A program made the position numbers and the translations under genes. This document shows positions 7,461-16,137 of a DNA stretch of 64,000 nt, one piece after another. Within the stretch, counting starts at the first letter, position 1. Each line of letters starts with the position of its first letter. The stretch lies in NCBI GenBank assembly GCA_023396225.1, contig JAEWWT010000024.1:300736-364735 (forward strand). The letters run 5' to 3'. This DNA is from Bacillota bacterium. Lineage in GTDB: Bacteria; Bacillota; Clostridia; Oscillospirales; Ruminococcaceae. The notes beneath the pieces were generated by a model, which saw only the letters and a program-made list of their open reading frames with translations, was not told the DNA's origin and ran no database searches.

Positions 7461-9758
7461 TTAGTCATAGTATTTATATTCTAGTTCATTATCGTATGGA
7501 TTGCCGATATTCTCGTAAACTCGTTCAGCTATACCATTGTATTCAGGAGGGATAACAGCAAGCTTATTGTTTACAATTATAGTATAACACTTTTCATCTG
7601 TAATATACTGCGTTTTTGCAACGTTAATAAGTGTCTTTAGATCATCAGTGTAATTTGATACACAATGATCATCGTATCGGAAATTCATATTTGTATTTAT
7701 TGTACCTGAACCGGTTATTTCTTTAAAGTCATCATAAGAGAACAGATAAACATTGTTTTGCATAACATATTCCATAGCTTCTTTTTTGCTTACTTCAAAA
7801 TTCAAATCAGAATAATTTGAAAGTAGGTTTAAAGTATTAGTGTAATTTGCACTGATGTCAAACCTGTAATAATTAAGGTTAAGATTGCAAACAGAAGGCT
7901 TTTCAGGTGTGAAATACATATCAGCTGTTTCAGCCTCCATATCAGCCCTTACTGCATTACAAAGCTGTTCACTGAAACTATCTGGAAGAGTGCTCAATTT
8001 TATTGTAGTGCCATTATAGTTGGAAATAGTACCAAAAATAGTTATTGTAGGGGCATCTGAACTTCTGTTTTTATCATCGTTCATTTGTTTGAATGCATTC
8101 TTGATTTCAGAGATTTGCTTGTCAATATATTGTGAACGGAACTCTTCTGTAAAGTCAAGGTTTTTCAGTATTTCAACTTCGTCATATGAGATACGGTCGT
8201 ATGATCTCTTTATAATGCCGCCGGATTTTAAAGTATAGGTTACTTCAAAATCACCGTAATAGCTTTGTTGTGAATAACTTTTACCTGAATAAGCTTTTTC
8301 ATATCCTATTTCTGCTGGAAGGCTTGAGATTCTGTCTTCATATATAAAACCTTCTCCGTATTTTTTAAAGTTGTCTATTCTTGATGTATGCGCATCAATA
8401 ATAGTCTGGATGTTTTCCTTGTCTTTTAAAGTAAGTTCAGTATTTTGGTTTGATCCTGATCTGTAGTTATACCTACTATTATTCACATTAAAGTAACCGT
8501 GATAGCTGATTGTTACCTTTGAAACATTAGCTGCAACAGGTATTCTTGTTTCCGCACCAAATCCTCCAGTATTGACAACAAGGAAGTATATTCCTGCAAC
8601 GCAGGCGAGTGTAGCAGCATATCTGATTATGCTTAACCAGAATTTTTTGAAGCCTCTGTTTGTTACAACTTCAAAAATAAGGTAAGTTATTGCTGTGATA
8701 ATTACAAACGGCATATACCTATCAGAAGCATCGGTGTTTTCTCTTATTTCATAAAGGAATATACATCCGATACAGAAAGTAATACATGAGATTATCATGT
8801 AGTAAAATATTTTAAATACAAATGGCTTACCTACATTTTCAGCTTTACGCTTTTTGTATAAATAGAAAGTAAGTCCTATAAATACCGTAATAGCAATAAT
8901 AATAGCAATAAACCATGCAATAAGAGAAGGATTTTCAGTGTTTGATATCTCACCCTGAGTAATACAGTCTACCAGTCCCAGTGCAGAACCTACAGGAGAT
9001 GTCCATGAAATTATTTTGAATGCAGAAGATTCAACATTAACGCCGTAAACATCATTGAAAAGCACGAGCATAACAACAGCAATTGTTGCAGGTATTATTC
9101 CATTGAAAAGAATTGTATATACTACTGATTCAAAAACTGTTCCGCAGCAGGTTGCAACAAATACTGTTACAGTATAAAAGAACAGCATTACAAGAAGTCC
9201 GCCAAGTGCTAGCTTTATATAGTATGGAAATGCTTCGCTGAAAATAGTACATTCCGAAAATGTTTTATCATATGAGTTGTATATTATAGGTTTTCCATCA
9301 AAAGCAAGAAATCCAATTCCAAAAAGAATCAGACTTAATACCTGATTTACAATAAACGGAACAATATAAGAGAGAAAACCCGTAACAAAATCTGTTATAA
9401 ATCTTCCGTTTGTAGACATAGGGAGCGAATGAATCATATCTACATTTGATTTTTTGTAAAGGTAATTAAATGTAGAAAGTGCGCAAACTATACCTATTAA
9501 TCCGGCACAAACAGTTGAAATGCCACCGATTAAAGCAATAAATTCATTTGGATCTTCTTTATTATACATAGCAATATTTGAAATAATGCTAATGAGTATT
9601 AAAGGCACAGCAACAAAATGAAGTATCGTAGCTACTATTGAAATTTTAAGGTTGTCTTTGATTTTCTGCTTTGCATAATGAAATAAAATGTTTTTCTCGG
9701 TTTTCTGAGAAGTAACTGTTGCAGGAGTAGCGCCCTTACTTAAGTCCATTGAAGTCAT
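7461..9758 (-). CDS. ABC-2-type transporter permease of a YtrA-regulated operon
   Basis: A 765-residue membrane protein. About ten transmembrane helices occupy residues ~30-410 (two blocks separated by a loop), followed by a ~350-residue hydrophilic region predicted to lie outside. Some of the helices carry ABC-2 permease character (SLPMSTNGRFITDF, the coupling-helix-like stretch after the second helix). I chose the ATG at 9758, 8 bases after GGAGGG; the ATG at 9797 lies upstream of that site. It overlaps the ATPase gene by 23 bases. Substrate is unknown; this operon type is often tied to cell-envelope stress or antibiotic export. Confidence 0.8.
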   Translation of the reverse strand: MTSMDLSKGATPATVTSQKTEKNILFHYAKQKIKDNLKISIVATILHFVAVPLILISIISNIAMYNKEDPNEFIALIGGISTVCAGLIGIVCALSTFNYLYKKSNVDMIHSLPMSTNGRFITDFVTGFLSYIVPFIVNQVLSLILFGIGFLAFDGKPIIYNSYDKTFSECTIFSEAFPYYIKLALGGLLVMLFFYTVTVFVATCCGTVFESVVYTILFNGIIPATIAVVMLVLFNDVYGVNVESSAFKIISWTSPVGSALGLVDCITQGEISNTENPSLIAWFIAIIIAITVFIGLTFYLYKKRKAENVGKPFVFKIFYYMIISCITFCIGCIFLYEIRENTDASDRYMPFVIITAITYLIFEVVTNRGFKKFWLSIIRYAATLACVAGIYFLVVNTGGFGAETRIPVAANVSKVTISYHGYFNVNNSRYNYRSGSNQNTELTLKDKENIQTIIDAHTSRIDNFKKYGEGFIYEDRISSLPAEIGYEKAYSGKSYSQQSYYGDFEVTYTLKSGGIIKRSYDRISYDEVEILKNLDFTEEFRSQYIDKQISEIKNAFKQMNDDKNRSSDAPTITIFGTISNYNGTTIKLSTLPDSFSEQLCNAVRADMEAETADMYFTPEKPSVCNLNLNYYRFDISANYTNTLNLLSNYSDLNFEVSKKEAMEYVMQNNVYLFSYDDFKEITGSGTINTNMNFRYDDHCVSNYTDDLKTLINVAKTQYITDEKCYTIIVNNKLAVIPPEYNGIAERVYENIGNPYDNELEYKYYD

Positions 9759-10632
9759 ATCCGAGTCCCTCCATTTCATAGATGAATATTTCCTCAAGTG
9801 TCAGTGGAATAATATCAAGTAAAAGCGGATTCTTTTGTTTAATATTGCTTTTGATAAAATCCTCTTCACCTTTAATTATAAGATGAATAACACTCTGATT
9901 TCTCTCAAAGTGAAGAACTTCCATATCAGTGAAATCTTCTTTTGTGTATTCATGAGGGAAAGCAGCCTGAACCTTGTGGATGTTGCCCTTTACACTGTCA
10001 AGATCCCTGTTGAACAATACCTTTCCTTTATGCAGGAGAGCAACGGTATCGCAGACTTCATTGATTTCCTTGAGATTGTGTGAAGAAATAACTGTAGTAA
10101 GGTTTCTGTCGAGCATTGCGTCAACAATCATACGCTTTACAATAATTCTCATTGTAGGATCAAGTCCGTCAAATGCTTCGTCAAGCAGAAGATAATCTGT
10201 TTGGCATGCAAGACCTGTAATAACTATTGACTGACGCTTCATACCCTTTGAAAAAGCATCAATTTTCTTATCTACAGGAAGCTTTATTGTATCGTTGAGC
10301 TTGTTGAATATTTCTTCTGAAAAATTCGGATAAAACCCCTTATAGAAATTTTTCATATCAGTAAGTGTATATGATCCGTATTGTACTGTCTCGTCGTTTA
10401 TGAAAAACACTTTTTGCTTTGCTTTTGTGTTATCATATATTTTTTCTTCGTCTACAAGAACATCACCGCTGTCCTGTCTGTATATTCCGGAGAGCAGTCT
10501 GAGTATCGTTGATTTGCCTGCACCGTTTGAACCGAGAAGTCCGAATGCAGTGCCTTTCTCTATTTTCATATCAACGCTGTCAAGTGCAGTGAAATTATCA
10601 AATTTCTTAACAACACCGTTAAGATTTATCAT
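9736..10632 (-). CDS. ABC transporter ATP-binding protein
   Basis: A 298-residue cytoplasmic ATPase. Walker A is GSNGAGKST, the signature is FSKGMKR (LSGG variant with SKG), Walker B is YLLLDEAFDGLDP, and the switch histidine is in ISSHNLKE. The C-terminal ~70 residues are an accessory domain. GGGGGATT stands about 7 bases before the ATG at 10632, which is the family-like start (MINLNGVVKKF); the upstream ATG at 10656 lacks a site. It overlaps the GntR gene by 14 bases and the permease by 23, so the three form one translationally linked operon. Confidence 0.87.
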   Translation of the reverse strand: MINLNGVVKKFDNFTALDSVDMKIEKGTAFGLLGSNGAGKSTILRLLSGIYRQDSGDVLVDEEKIYDNTKAKQKVFFINDETVQYGSYTLTDMKNFYKGFYPNFSEEIFNKLNDTIKLPVDKKIDAFSKGMKRQSIVITGLACQTDYLLLDEAFDGLDPTMRIIVKRMIVDAMLDRNLTTVISSHNLKEINEVCDTVALLHKGKVLFNRDLDSVKGNIHKVQAAFPHEYTKEDFTDMEVLHFERNQSVIHLIIKGEEDFIKSNIKQKNPLLLDIIPLTLEEIFIYEMEGLGYDFNGLK

Positions 10633-10981
10633 TGTATAATCCCCCAATCCTATCAATTAAGTCTTTTGGTTTAATTCCGACGTTGACAGCCTCCGTAACT
10701 GCAACATCAAAATCTTCAAGAGCTCTTTCTTTCATGCTGTCAGCTTTTACGTCTGCAACAAAACTTCCTCTTCCTGCAAGGGAATAAATCACCTTATCAC
10801 GTTCAAGCATCTGAAATGACTTTGAAACTGTATTGGGGTTGACCCCGAGATTTTTTGCAAGTTCCCTAACGCTCGGAAGTTTATCATGTGACCTCAGTTG
10901 ATCCTTAAGTATCAATTCAACTATTTTCTTGTACAGTTGCTCATAAATTGGTGTACGGCTTTGAAGGTCAATATTAAACAT
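10619..10981 (-). CDS. GntR-family regulator, YtrA type
   Basis: A 120-residue repressor with an N-terminal winged helix (residues ~8-75, including PSVRELAKNLGVNPNTVSK as the recognition region) and only a short C-terminal helical tail for dimerisation, as in the YtrA subfamily. Such proteins control adjacent ABC operons. The start is placed at MFNIDLQSRTPI, where family members begin; an ATG four codons earlier is too close to AAAGGA. The leader holds the ~84-bp repeat, and upstream lies a promoter covered by CAGTTATAA-type inverted repeats, the expected operator. Confidence 0.85.
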   Translation of the reverse strand: MFNIDLQSRTPIYEQLYKKIVELILKDQLRSHDKLPSVRELAKNLGVNPNTVSKSFQMLERDKVIYSLAGRGSFVADVKADSMKERALEDFDVAVTEAVNVGIKPKDLIDRIGGLYNDKS

Positions 10982-11001
10982 AAAAATCGCCATTCCTTTC
11001 T

Positions 11002-11085
11002 GCTATTTGTTTCGGTCTTGAACCTGAACTGAGTTCCGCTAAGCAAAATTTCTGCTGTGGTTTTTGCTGAAAAGGAACAAATAGC
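11002..11085 (-). repeat. Leader-associated ~84-bp repeat, copy 2
   Basis: Second copy of the element at 412-494, reading on the minus strand with perfect 10-bp ends GCTATTTGTT/AACAAATAGC. It lies between the YtrA-operon promoter and the ribosome site of the regulator. A GGAGG at 11117-11113 followed by GTG could start a 44-codon frame running through the element and ending at the regulator start; the other copy has stop codons in this frame. Confidence 0.7.
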
Positions 11086-11126
11086 GACGTGATAAGTATT
11101 TTCACGTTATCCTCCTTTCGGTAATA

Positions 11127-11198
11127 CAGTTACAACTGAATTTATAACTGTTCTATGTGGTATAATACAGTTATAACATGTAGTACTGATTTTGTCAA
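11127..11198 (-). promoter_or_regulatory. Promoter and probable operators of the YtrA operon
   Basis: On the minus strand TTGACA (11198-11193), 17-base spacer, TATAAC (11175-11170). The -10 region lies inside one arm of an inverted repeat TTATAACTGT (11142-11151) / ACAGTTATAA (11167-11176). A second palindrome CAGTTACAACTG lies at 11127-11138. These are the natural candidates for autoregulation by the GntR protein. Confidence 0.7.
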
Positions 11199-11384
11199 TA
11201 TATTTTCTGCAAAAAATAATTTATATGAATTATTTTATAACTGGGTAAAATAAATATGCAATTATATAATTAGTAAAAATTTGATTATGAAAGTTAGAAA
11301 AAAACGTCTATATGTAATATTGACTTTAGTGGAATACTTATATACAATTAACATGGGGAAATAAGTATGTGGAGGTAATAATAA
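11199..11384. other. Divergent intergenic region, AT-rich
   Basis: Together with 10994-11198 this separates the YtrA operon from pyruvate kinase. Apart from the two promoters, operators and repeat listed, I see only AT-rich sequence. Confidence 0.4.
11320..11348 (+). promoter_or_regulatory. Sigma-A promoter for pyruvate kinase
   Basis: TTGACT at 11320-11325, 17-base spacer, TACAAT at 11343-11348, 36 bases before the gene start. Confidence 0.65.
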
Positions 11385-12809
11385 ATGAGAAAAACCAAAA
11401 TTGTTTGTACAATTGGTCCATCAACAGATGATGATAATATAATGAGAGCAATAATGCATTCAGGTATGAATGTTGCCAGATTCAATTTTTCTCACGGAGA
11501 TTATGAGGTTCATAAAAAGCGTTTTGAACAGGTAGTAAGGCTCAGAGAAGAACTTGGTCTTCCGATTGCAACTCTTCTCGATACAAAGGGACCTGAAATA
11601 AGACTTGGACGTTTTATTGACGACAAGCCTGTTGAAATTCACGACGGTGATACATTCACGCTGACAACAGAAGATATCCCTTGTACAGCAAAAAAGGCCT
11701 CAATTTCATTCAAGGGACTTCCCGATGATATTAAGGTTGGTAATGCAATTCTTATAAATGACGGAGTTATTGAACTCAGGGTTGAGAAAATTACTGCAAC
11801 TGACATAGTTTGTTTAGTAATTCATGGCGGCAAGCTTTCAAATAATAAGGGAGTAAACGTTCCTGGAGTGGAGCTTTCAATGCCTTATCTTTCCGAAAGG
11901 GATATGTCAGACCTTGAATTTGGCTCAAAACTTGGATATGATTTTATAGCTGCCTCATTTGTAAGATCATCAGCAGATATAAATTACCTAAGAAAGTTTG
12001 TTAAGAGTCTTGGCTGGACAACACCAAGAATTATTGCAAAAATTGAAAATATGGACGGCGTTAATAATATAGATGAAATTATTGAGGCTTCTGACGGAAT
12101 AATGGTTGCAAGAGGAGATATGGGCGTTGAAATTCCTTTTGAGCAGATTCCTGCCATTCAGAAGGATCTGATTTCCAGAGGCTACAGAGCAGGTAAACAG
12201 GTTATTACTGCAACGCAGATGCTTGAATCAATGATAACGAACTCACGTCCGACAAGAGCTGAAATCACTGATGTTGCAAATGCTATTTATGACGGTACAT
12301 CTGCTATCATGCTTTCAGGTGAAACGGCTGCCGGCTGTCATCCTGTTGAAGCAGTAAAAACAATGGCTCTTATTGCTGAAACAACTGAAAATGATATTAA
12401 CTATATTTCAAGACTTACAAAGCGTCCAACTGAAAAAGGCAACAACATTACAAATGCTATTTCTCATGCGGCTGTTACAACAGCACATGACCTTGGAATA
12501 AATGCTATTATTACAGTTACAAAAACAGGATCAACAGCAAGAAACCTTTCAAAGTTCAGACCAGCCTGCGCAATAATAAGCTGTACAACAAATGATATTG
12601 TATGCCGACAAATGAGCCTTTCATGGGGTGTTGAACCTCTGGTTATTGAAGAAAAGTCAAATACTGAAGAACTTTTTGCTAGTGCAATTGATGCGGCAGA
12701 AAAACATGGATATGTCAAGAACGGAGATGTAGTTGTTCTTACAGCGGGAATTCCTCTTGGCGTTTCCGGAAATACCAATATGCTGAAGGTTACAACAGTA
12801 AACGAGTAA
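11385..12809 (+). CDS. pyk: Pyruvate kinase
   Basis: A 474-residue glycolytic enzyme that makes pyruvate and ATP from phosphoenolpyruvate and ADP. Family landmarks are TKIVCTIGPST at the start, NVARFNFSHG, LDTKGPEIR, the signature KIENMDGVNNIDEI with catalytic lysine, the MVARGDMGVEI loop and TATQMLESM. The B domain (~70-165) and C-terminal allosteric domain (~340-474) are present; the extra PEP-utiliser-like domain of some Firmicute enzymes is absent. GGAGG lies 9 bases upstream of the ATG. The palindromic repeat at 12810 starts at the base after its stop codon. Confidence 0.95.
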   Translation: MRKTKIVCTIGPSTDDDNIMRAIMHSGMNVARFNFSHGDYEVHKKRFEQVVRLREELGLPIATLLDTKGPEIRLGRFIDDKPVEIHDGDTFTLTTEDIPCTAKKASISFKGLPDDIKVGNAILINDGVIELRVEKITATDIVCLVIHGGKLSNNKGVNVPGVELSMPYLSERDMSDLEFGSKLGYDFIAASFVRSSADINYLRKFVKSLGWTTPRIIAKIENMDGVNNIDEIIEASDGIMVARGDMGVEIPFEQIPAIQKDLISRGYRAGKQVITATQMLESMITNSRPTRAEITDVANAIYDGTSAIMLSGETAAGCHPVEAVKTMALIAETTENDINYISRLTKRPTEKGNNITNAISHAAVTTAHDLGINAIITVTKTGSTARNLSKFRPACAIISCTTNDIVCRQMSLSWGVEPLVIEEKSNTEELFASAIDAAEKHGYVKNGDVVVLTAGIPLGVSGNTNMLKVTTVNE

Positions 12810-12920
12810 AGGAAATACCTCACAATACGTTTCTATCGATTTTCAAAACAGGCTTAATAATGTATTTTCGCTGTTTCTCAAATCGATGAAACGTAGCCTG
12901 AGGCTTATGTGGTATTTCCT
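12810..12920 (+). repeat. ERIC/MITE-like ~111-bp palindromic repeat, copy 2
   Basis: Homologous to 6888-6999 in reverse orientation. Ends AGGAAATACC and GGTATTTCCT are perfect 10-bp inverted repeats. It begins immediately after the pyk stop codon and can fold into a long hairpin, so it may serve as pyk's transcript end or 3' stabiliser; no separate terminator is seen. Confidence 0.75.
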
Positions 12921-12986
12921 AAAATAACAAACATAAAGTAAAACATTTGAAAGGAGATATACTTTCAAGGAAGTATATGAGTTAGA

Positions 12987-13769
12987 ATGAATAAATTTAT
13001 AAGATGTATGACAGCTGCAGTTGCCTGTGCAGTATTATTTACAGGATGTAAGGGCTATTCCACTGTTGCTCCCATCGAAACTACAACAGCTGCCGGAGAT
13101 TCAGAAATCCTGAATTTTGAAATGCCCGAAAAAGGCGAGAAGATTGCCGTAATAAACATTAAGGATTACGGTGAAATCAAGGTTAAGCTTTTTGCTGAGG
13201 AAGCTAAGGCAGCCGCTCCTGACCCTGCAAAGAATGCAGTTGATAACTTCGTTCAGCTTGCTGAAAAGAAATATTATGACGAACTTATCTTCCACAGAGT
13301 TATTCCGAACTTCATGAACCAGGGCGGTGACCCAAAGGGCAACGGAACAGGCGGAAATTCCACATGGGGCGGTGAGTTTGACGGCGGAGTTATACCGGGT
13401 CTTTACCATTTCAGCGGTGCAATAGCTTATGCAAACAGCAGTGGACCAAGCACAAACAAAAGTCAGTTTTATATTGTAAATACACCTTCTGATTATGTTT
13501 ACTATGGTGGAGCTTATGATGCAGCAGGAACACTTAATATGTACAGTTCTTTCGAAGAAGCAGGTATTAATCTACCGCAGAACGTAAAGGATAAATATCT
13601 TGAAGTTGGCGGGGTTCCGCTTCTTGATGGTGGATATACTGTATTTGGTCAGACTTTTGAGGGGATGGATGTTGTTCGTAAAATCGGTGAAGCTGAAACA
13701 GATGAAAACGACAAGCCTTTGAAGCAGATTCAGATTGAGTCAATTACTATTGAAGAGTATCAGGACTAA
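12987..13769 (+). CDS. Cyclophilin-type peptidyl-prolyl isomerase lipoprotein
   Basis: A 260-residue lipoprotein folding factor. The signal peptide ends in the lipobox LFTGC (cysteine 21), followed by a short linker and a cyclophilin domain (~45-258). Catalytic-core motifs are FHRVIPNFMNQGGDP with the active arginine, GGEF, and the SQFYIV strand; the domain carries a ~25-residue insertion around YYGGAYDAAG. It should act outside the membrane on secreted proteins. The start is the ATG after AAGGAAGT. A strong terminator follows, so it is monocistronic. Confidence 0.9.
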   Translation: MNKFIRCMTAAVACAVLFTGCKGYSTVAPIETTTAAGDSEILNFEMPEKGEKIAVINIKDYGEIKVKLFAEEAKAAAPDPAKNAVDNFVQLAEKKYYDELIFHRVIPNFMNQGGDPKGNGTGGNSTWGGEFDGGVIPGLYHFSGAIAYANSSGPSTNKSQFYIVNTPSDYVYYGGAYDAAGTLNMYSSFEEAGINLPQNVKDKYLEVGGVPLLDGGYTVFGQTFEGMDVVRKIGEAETDENDKPLKQIQIESITIEEYQD

Positions 13770-13787
13770 ATATAATGTAAAGAAAGT

Positions 13788-13823
13788 GCCACAGAAAAAA
13801 CTCATAAAAGCTTTTTCTGTGGC
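13788..13823 (+). terminator. Terminator after cyclophilin gene
   Basis: Perfect 12-bp stem GCCACAGAAAAA/TTTTTCTGTGGC. Confidence 0.8.
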
Positions 13824-13855
13824 TGATTATTGAAATTTTATAAATGCAATAAAAC

Positions 13856-13888
13856 AGGGCAGACACCGGTTAAATTGGTATCTGCCCT
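13856..13888 (-). terminator. Terminator after pduL-like gene
   Basis: Stem AGGGCAGACACC/GGTATCTGCCCT with one G-T pair; on the minus strand it is followed by GTTTTATT. Confidence 0.8.
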
Positions 13889-13905
13889 ATAAATTTCTGT
13901 TTTTA

Positions 13906-14484
13906 TTATACTCTGAAAATTTCGCCTGTTAATGAAGGTGTTGCTGAAATAGCGTTTGCTTCGTCAGTATCAATGTGCATAGCACGTGCAAACTTATCGG
14001 ATACACGGCAGACAACATCACCGAGGATAGCCTTTCTTTCGTCTGTATCAACCTTTACGTATACAACTTCCTTATCCTTGACACCAAGTTCGGCAGCATC
14101 AGCAGGTGTAAGGTGAATATGTCTCTTTGCAACAATAACGCCTTCCTTGAGTTCAACTTCTCCGCAAGGACCAACAAGCTTGCATCCAGCAGAACCGGCA
14201 ATATCTCCGCTTTCTCTTATAGGAGCTGTAAGTCCGATTGAACGTGCATCTGTAGCCGAAAGCTCAATCTGTGTAGAAGGACGTACAGGTCCGAGAATAG
14301 AAACTCCTGCGAGTGATTTCTTTGGTCCGACAACTTCAACTCTTTCTTCGCATGCAAACTGACCAGGCTGTGAGAGATCCTTTTTATGTGAGAGACTTGC
14401 GCCCTTACCAAATAAAGTTTCAAGATCTTGCTGACTTAAATGGACGTGACGGGCAGATGTTTCAACGATAAAAGTATTTGACAT
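13906..14484 (-). CDS. pduL: Phosphate propanoyltransferase (PduL-type phosphotransacylase)
   Basis: A 192-residue enzyme that converts acyl-CoA and phosphate to acyl-phosphate. It consists of two PduL beta-barrel repeats. The zinc-binding histidines are visible in ARHVHLS near residue 12 and KRHIHLT near residue 120. No microcompartment genes are adjacent, so a role as housekeeping phosphotransacetylase in acetate formation is likely, but that is inference. The start is the ATG at 14484, 7 bases after TGGAGGAAG; the longer frame from 14538 begins upstream of that site. It stands alone. Confidence 0.9.
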   Translation of the reverse strand: MSNTFIVETSARHVHLSQQDLETLFGKGASLSHKKDLSQPGQFACEERVEVVGPKKSLAGVSILGPVRPSTQIELSATDARSIGLTAPIRESGDIAGSAGCKLVGPCGEVELKEGVIVAKRHIHLTPADAAELGVKDKEVVYVKVDTDERKAILGDVVCRVSDKFARAMHIDTDEANAISATPSLTGEIFRV

Positions 14485-14630
14485 TTTTCTTCCTCCAGTA
14501 TATAAATGTTCTATATTAGTAACAATAATAGTATACAACTTTTATGCAGAATGTCAAGCAAATCAACTGTTTTTAAACGATAAAGTCAGAGTGTATTTTA
14601 TATGTTAAACTTGAAGGGAATGAAAATAAT

Positions 14631-14948
14631 ATGCAGAATAAATTTCAGTTAGTTTATGAAATGGTAAAAAAAATACCACGCGGTAAGGTTGCAACATATG
14701 GAATGATTGCAGATCTTATTGGAAACAGGAGGTTATCGCAGGTTGTAGGATTTGCACTTCACAGCAATCCTGACCCGGAAAATATTCCATGCCACAGAGT
14801 AGTGAACCGTTTTGGTGAAACAGCGGAAGCCTTTAAATTCGGAGGCAAAGATATTCAACAACAGCTTCTTGAACAGGAGGGCGTAATATTTAAAGCAGAT
14901 GGAAGAGTAGATTTAAGTCGCTGTTTATGGGATGGTCTGGATAATTAA
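14631..14948 (+). CDS. MGMT-family DNA-binding protein (alkyltransferase domain only)
   Basis: A 105-residue protein equal to the C-terminal DNA-binding domain of O6-methylguanine-DNA methyltransferase. It keeps the active-site motif IPCHRVV with the acceptor cysteine, and the helix-turn-helix GKVATYGMIADLIG. The N-terminal ribonuclease-H-like domain of Ogt/Ada is absent. Alkyltransferase-like proteins usually replace the cysteine; here it is retained, so alkyl transfer remains possible. A loose AAGGGAATG lies upstream. Single gene. Confidence 0.85.
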   Translation: MQNKFQLVYEMVKKIPRGKVATYGMIADLIGNRRLSQVVGFALHSNPDPENIPCHRVVNRFGETAEAFKFGGKDIQQQLLEQEGVIFKADGRVDLSRCLWDGLDN

Positions 14949-15249
14949 AAAAAGTTCTACAGTTACAAATTAGTTACAGCAAAGTGTTATTTTTTTTAGC
15001 TTATATTAATATTCAGTTACAGTTTGGGATTTCTATGGAAAGTAGAAATTGTTTGTGTTATAATAACAAGTGCTATAATTTGTATAATTTTTTGAGCAAT
15101 TAATTGTTTTGAGGAAAATCCTGAAATGTAATTCTTTCAGAATTTAAGTTTTGTGTTTATCTGTTTTTGTCAGATAATTTGCGCACACATAACCAAACAA
15201 AACATTACGGAAGGAGAACTGCTTCCTTAACGGAAGTGTATACATAAAA
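14949..15249. other. Intergenic leader of the ABC locus
   Basis: No gene. AGTTACA occurs three times (14961, 14972, 15015), the first two 11 bases apart, possibly sites for a regulator. Two TATAAT hexamers occur at 15059 and 15074 without a convincing -35. Just before the first gene, GGAAG and CTTCC segments (15209-15236) can form small alternative hairpins around the weak ribosome site. Confidence 0.4.
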
Positions 15250-16137
15250 ATGAAGAGACAATTAAACATAAAAGGTATTTTGAAAAAGGATAAAACATTC
15301 ATTAGGCTCTGTATTGTCCCAAACCTTGCGGGTGTTCTACTGTTCTTTATTGTTCCGTTTCTGATAATCATTTTTTACTCAATGGTAGATAATCCTATAA
15401 GCTGTGAATTTGTTTTTCTTGATAACTTTTTAAGTCTGTTCAAGAACACAGCCTTCAGAAAAGCGGCGTTGAACACATTTACATTTTCGGTAACGGCTGT
15501 TCCTCTGGCTGTAATACTTTCACTAGGACTTGCAATGATTCTTGATTATAAAATCCCTCTTGTAAGCCAGTTCAGAACGTGTTTTCTTATGCCAATGATG
15601 GTTCCGATAGCGTCAATAGTTCTTATATGGCAGGTAATATTCCATTATAATGGTGCATTGAACCAGCTTACTGCAATATTTGGTGCTGATCCTGTTGACT
15701 GGATGAAATCGGGTTACTGTTATGTAGTTATTATTGTTCTTTTCTTATGGAAAAATCTTGGGTATAATATGATTTTATTTCTGTCTGCACTTAATAACAT
15801 GCCAAATGATATATTGGAGGTTGCAACCCTTGAGGGCGCGGGGGCAATGTATAAATTCTTTAAAATAAAGCTTCGTTACTTATCTCCGACTATTTTGTTT
15901 GTTGGCATACTTTCATTAATAAATTCATTCAAGGTTTTCAGAGAAATATATCTGCTCACAGGCGACTATCCTTATGATAAGCTTTATATGCTTCAGCATT
16001 TCATGAATAATACATTCAAATCATTGGATTATCAGAAGCTTTCATCAGCTGCAATTCTTATGGCAATTGTGATGATAGTAATAATCGGAGCATTGTTTAT
16101 AGTAGAAAATAAGTACGGTGAGGATGTTGAAGGCTGA
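15250..16137 (+). CDS. Carbohydrate ABC transporter permease, MalF/UgpA type
   Basis: A 295-residue inner-membrane permease with six transmembrane helices. The cytoplasmic EAA loop that docks the ATPase reads EVATLEGAGAMYKFFK...LRYLSP, the CUT1 sugar-importer pattern. It starts the five-gene locus. The stop codon shares one base with the next gene's ATG. The ribosome site is weak (GGAAG 14 bases upstream) and no better start exists. Transported substrate is unknown; CUT1 systems import oligosaccharides or glycosides. No ATPase gene is nearby, so it probably uses a shared MsmX-like ATPase. Confidence 0.85.
   Translation: MKRQLNIKGILKKDKTFIRLCIVPNLAGVLLFFIVPFLIIIFYSMVDNPISCEFVFLDNFLSLFKNTAFRKAALNTFTFSVTAVPLAVILSLGLAMILDYKIPLVSQFRTCFLMPMMVPIASIVLIWQVIFHYNGALNQLTAIFGADPVDWMKSGYCYVVIIVLFLWKNLGYNMILFLSALNNMPNDILEVATLEGAGAMYKFFKIKLRYLSPTILFVGILSLINSFKVFREIYLLTGDYPYDKLYMLQHFMNNTFKSLDYQKLSSAAILMAIVMIVIIGALFIVENKYGEDVEG

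Noticed and set aside
14485..14538. N-terminal extension of PduL
   Set aside because: GGAGG lies between the two candidate starts and serves the ATG at 14484, which matches the family length.
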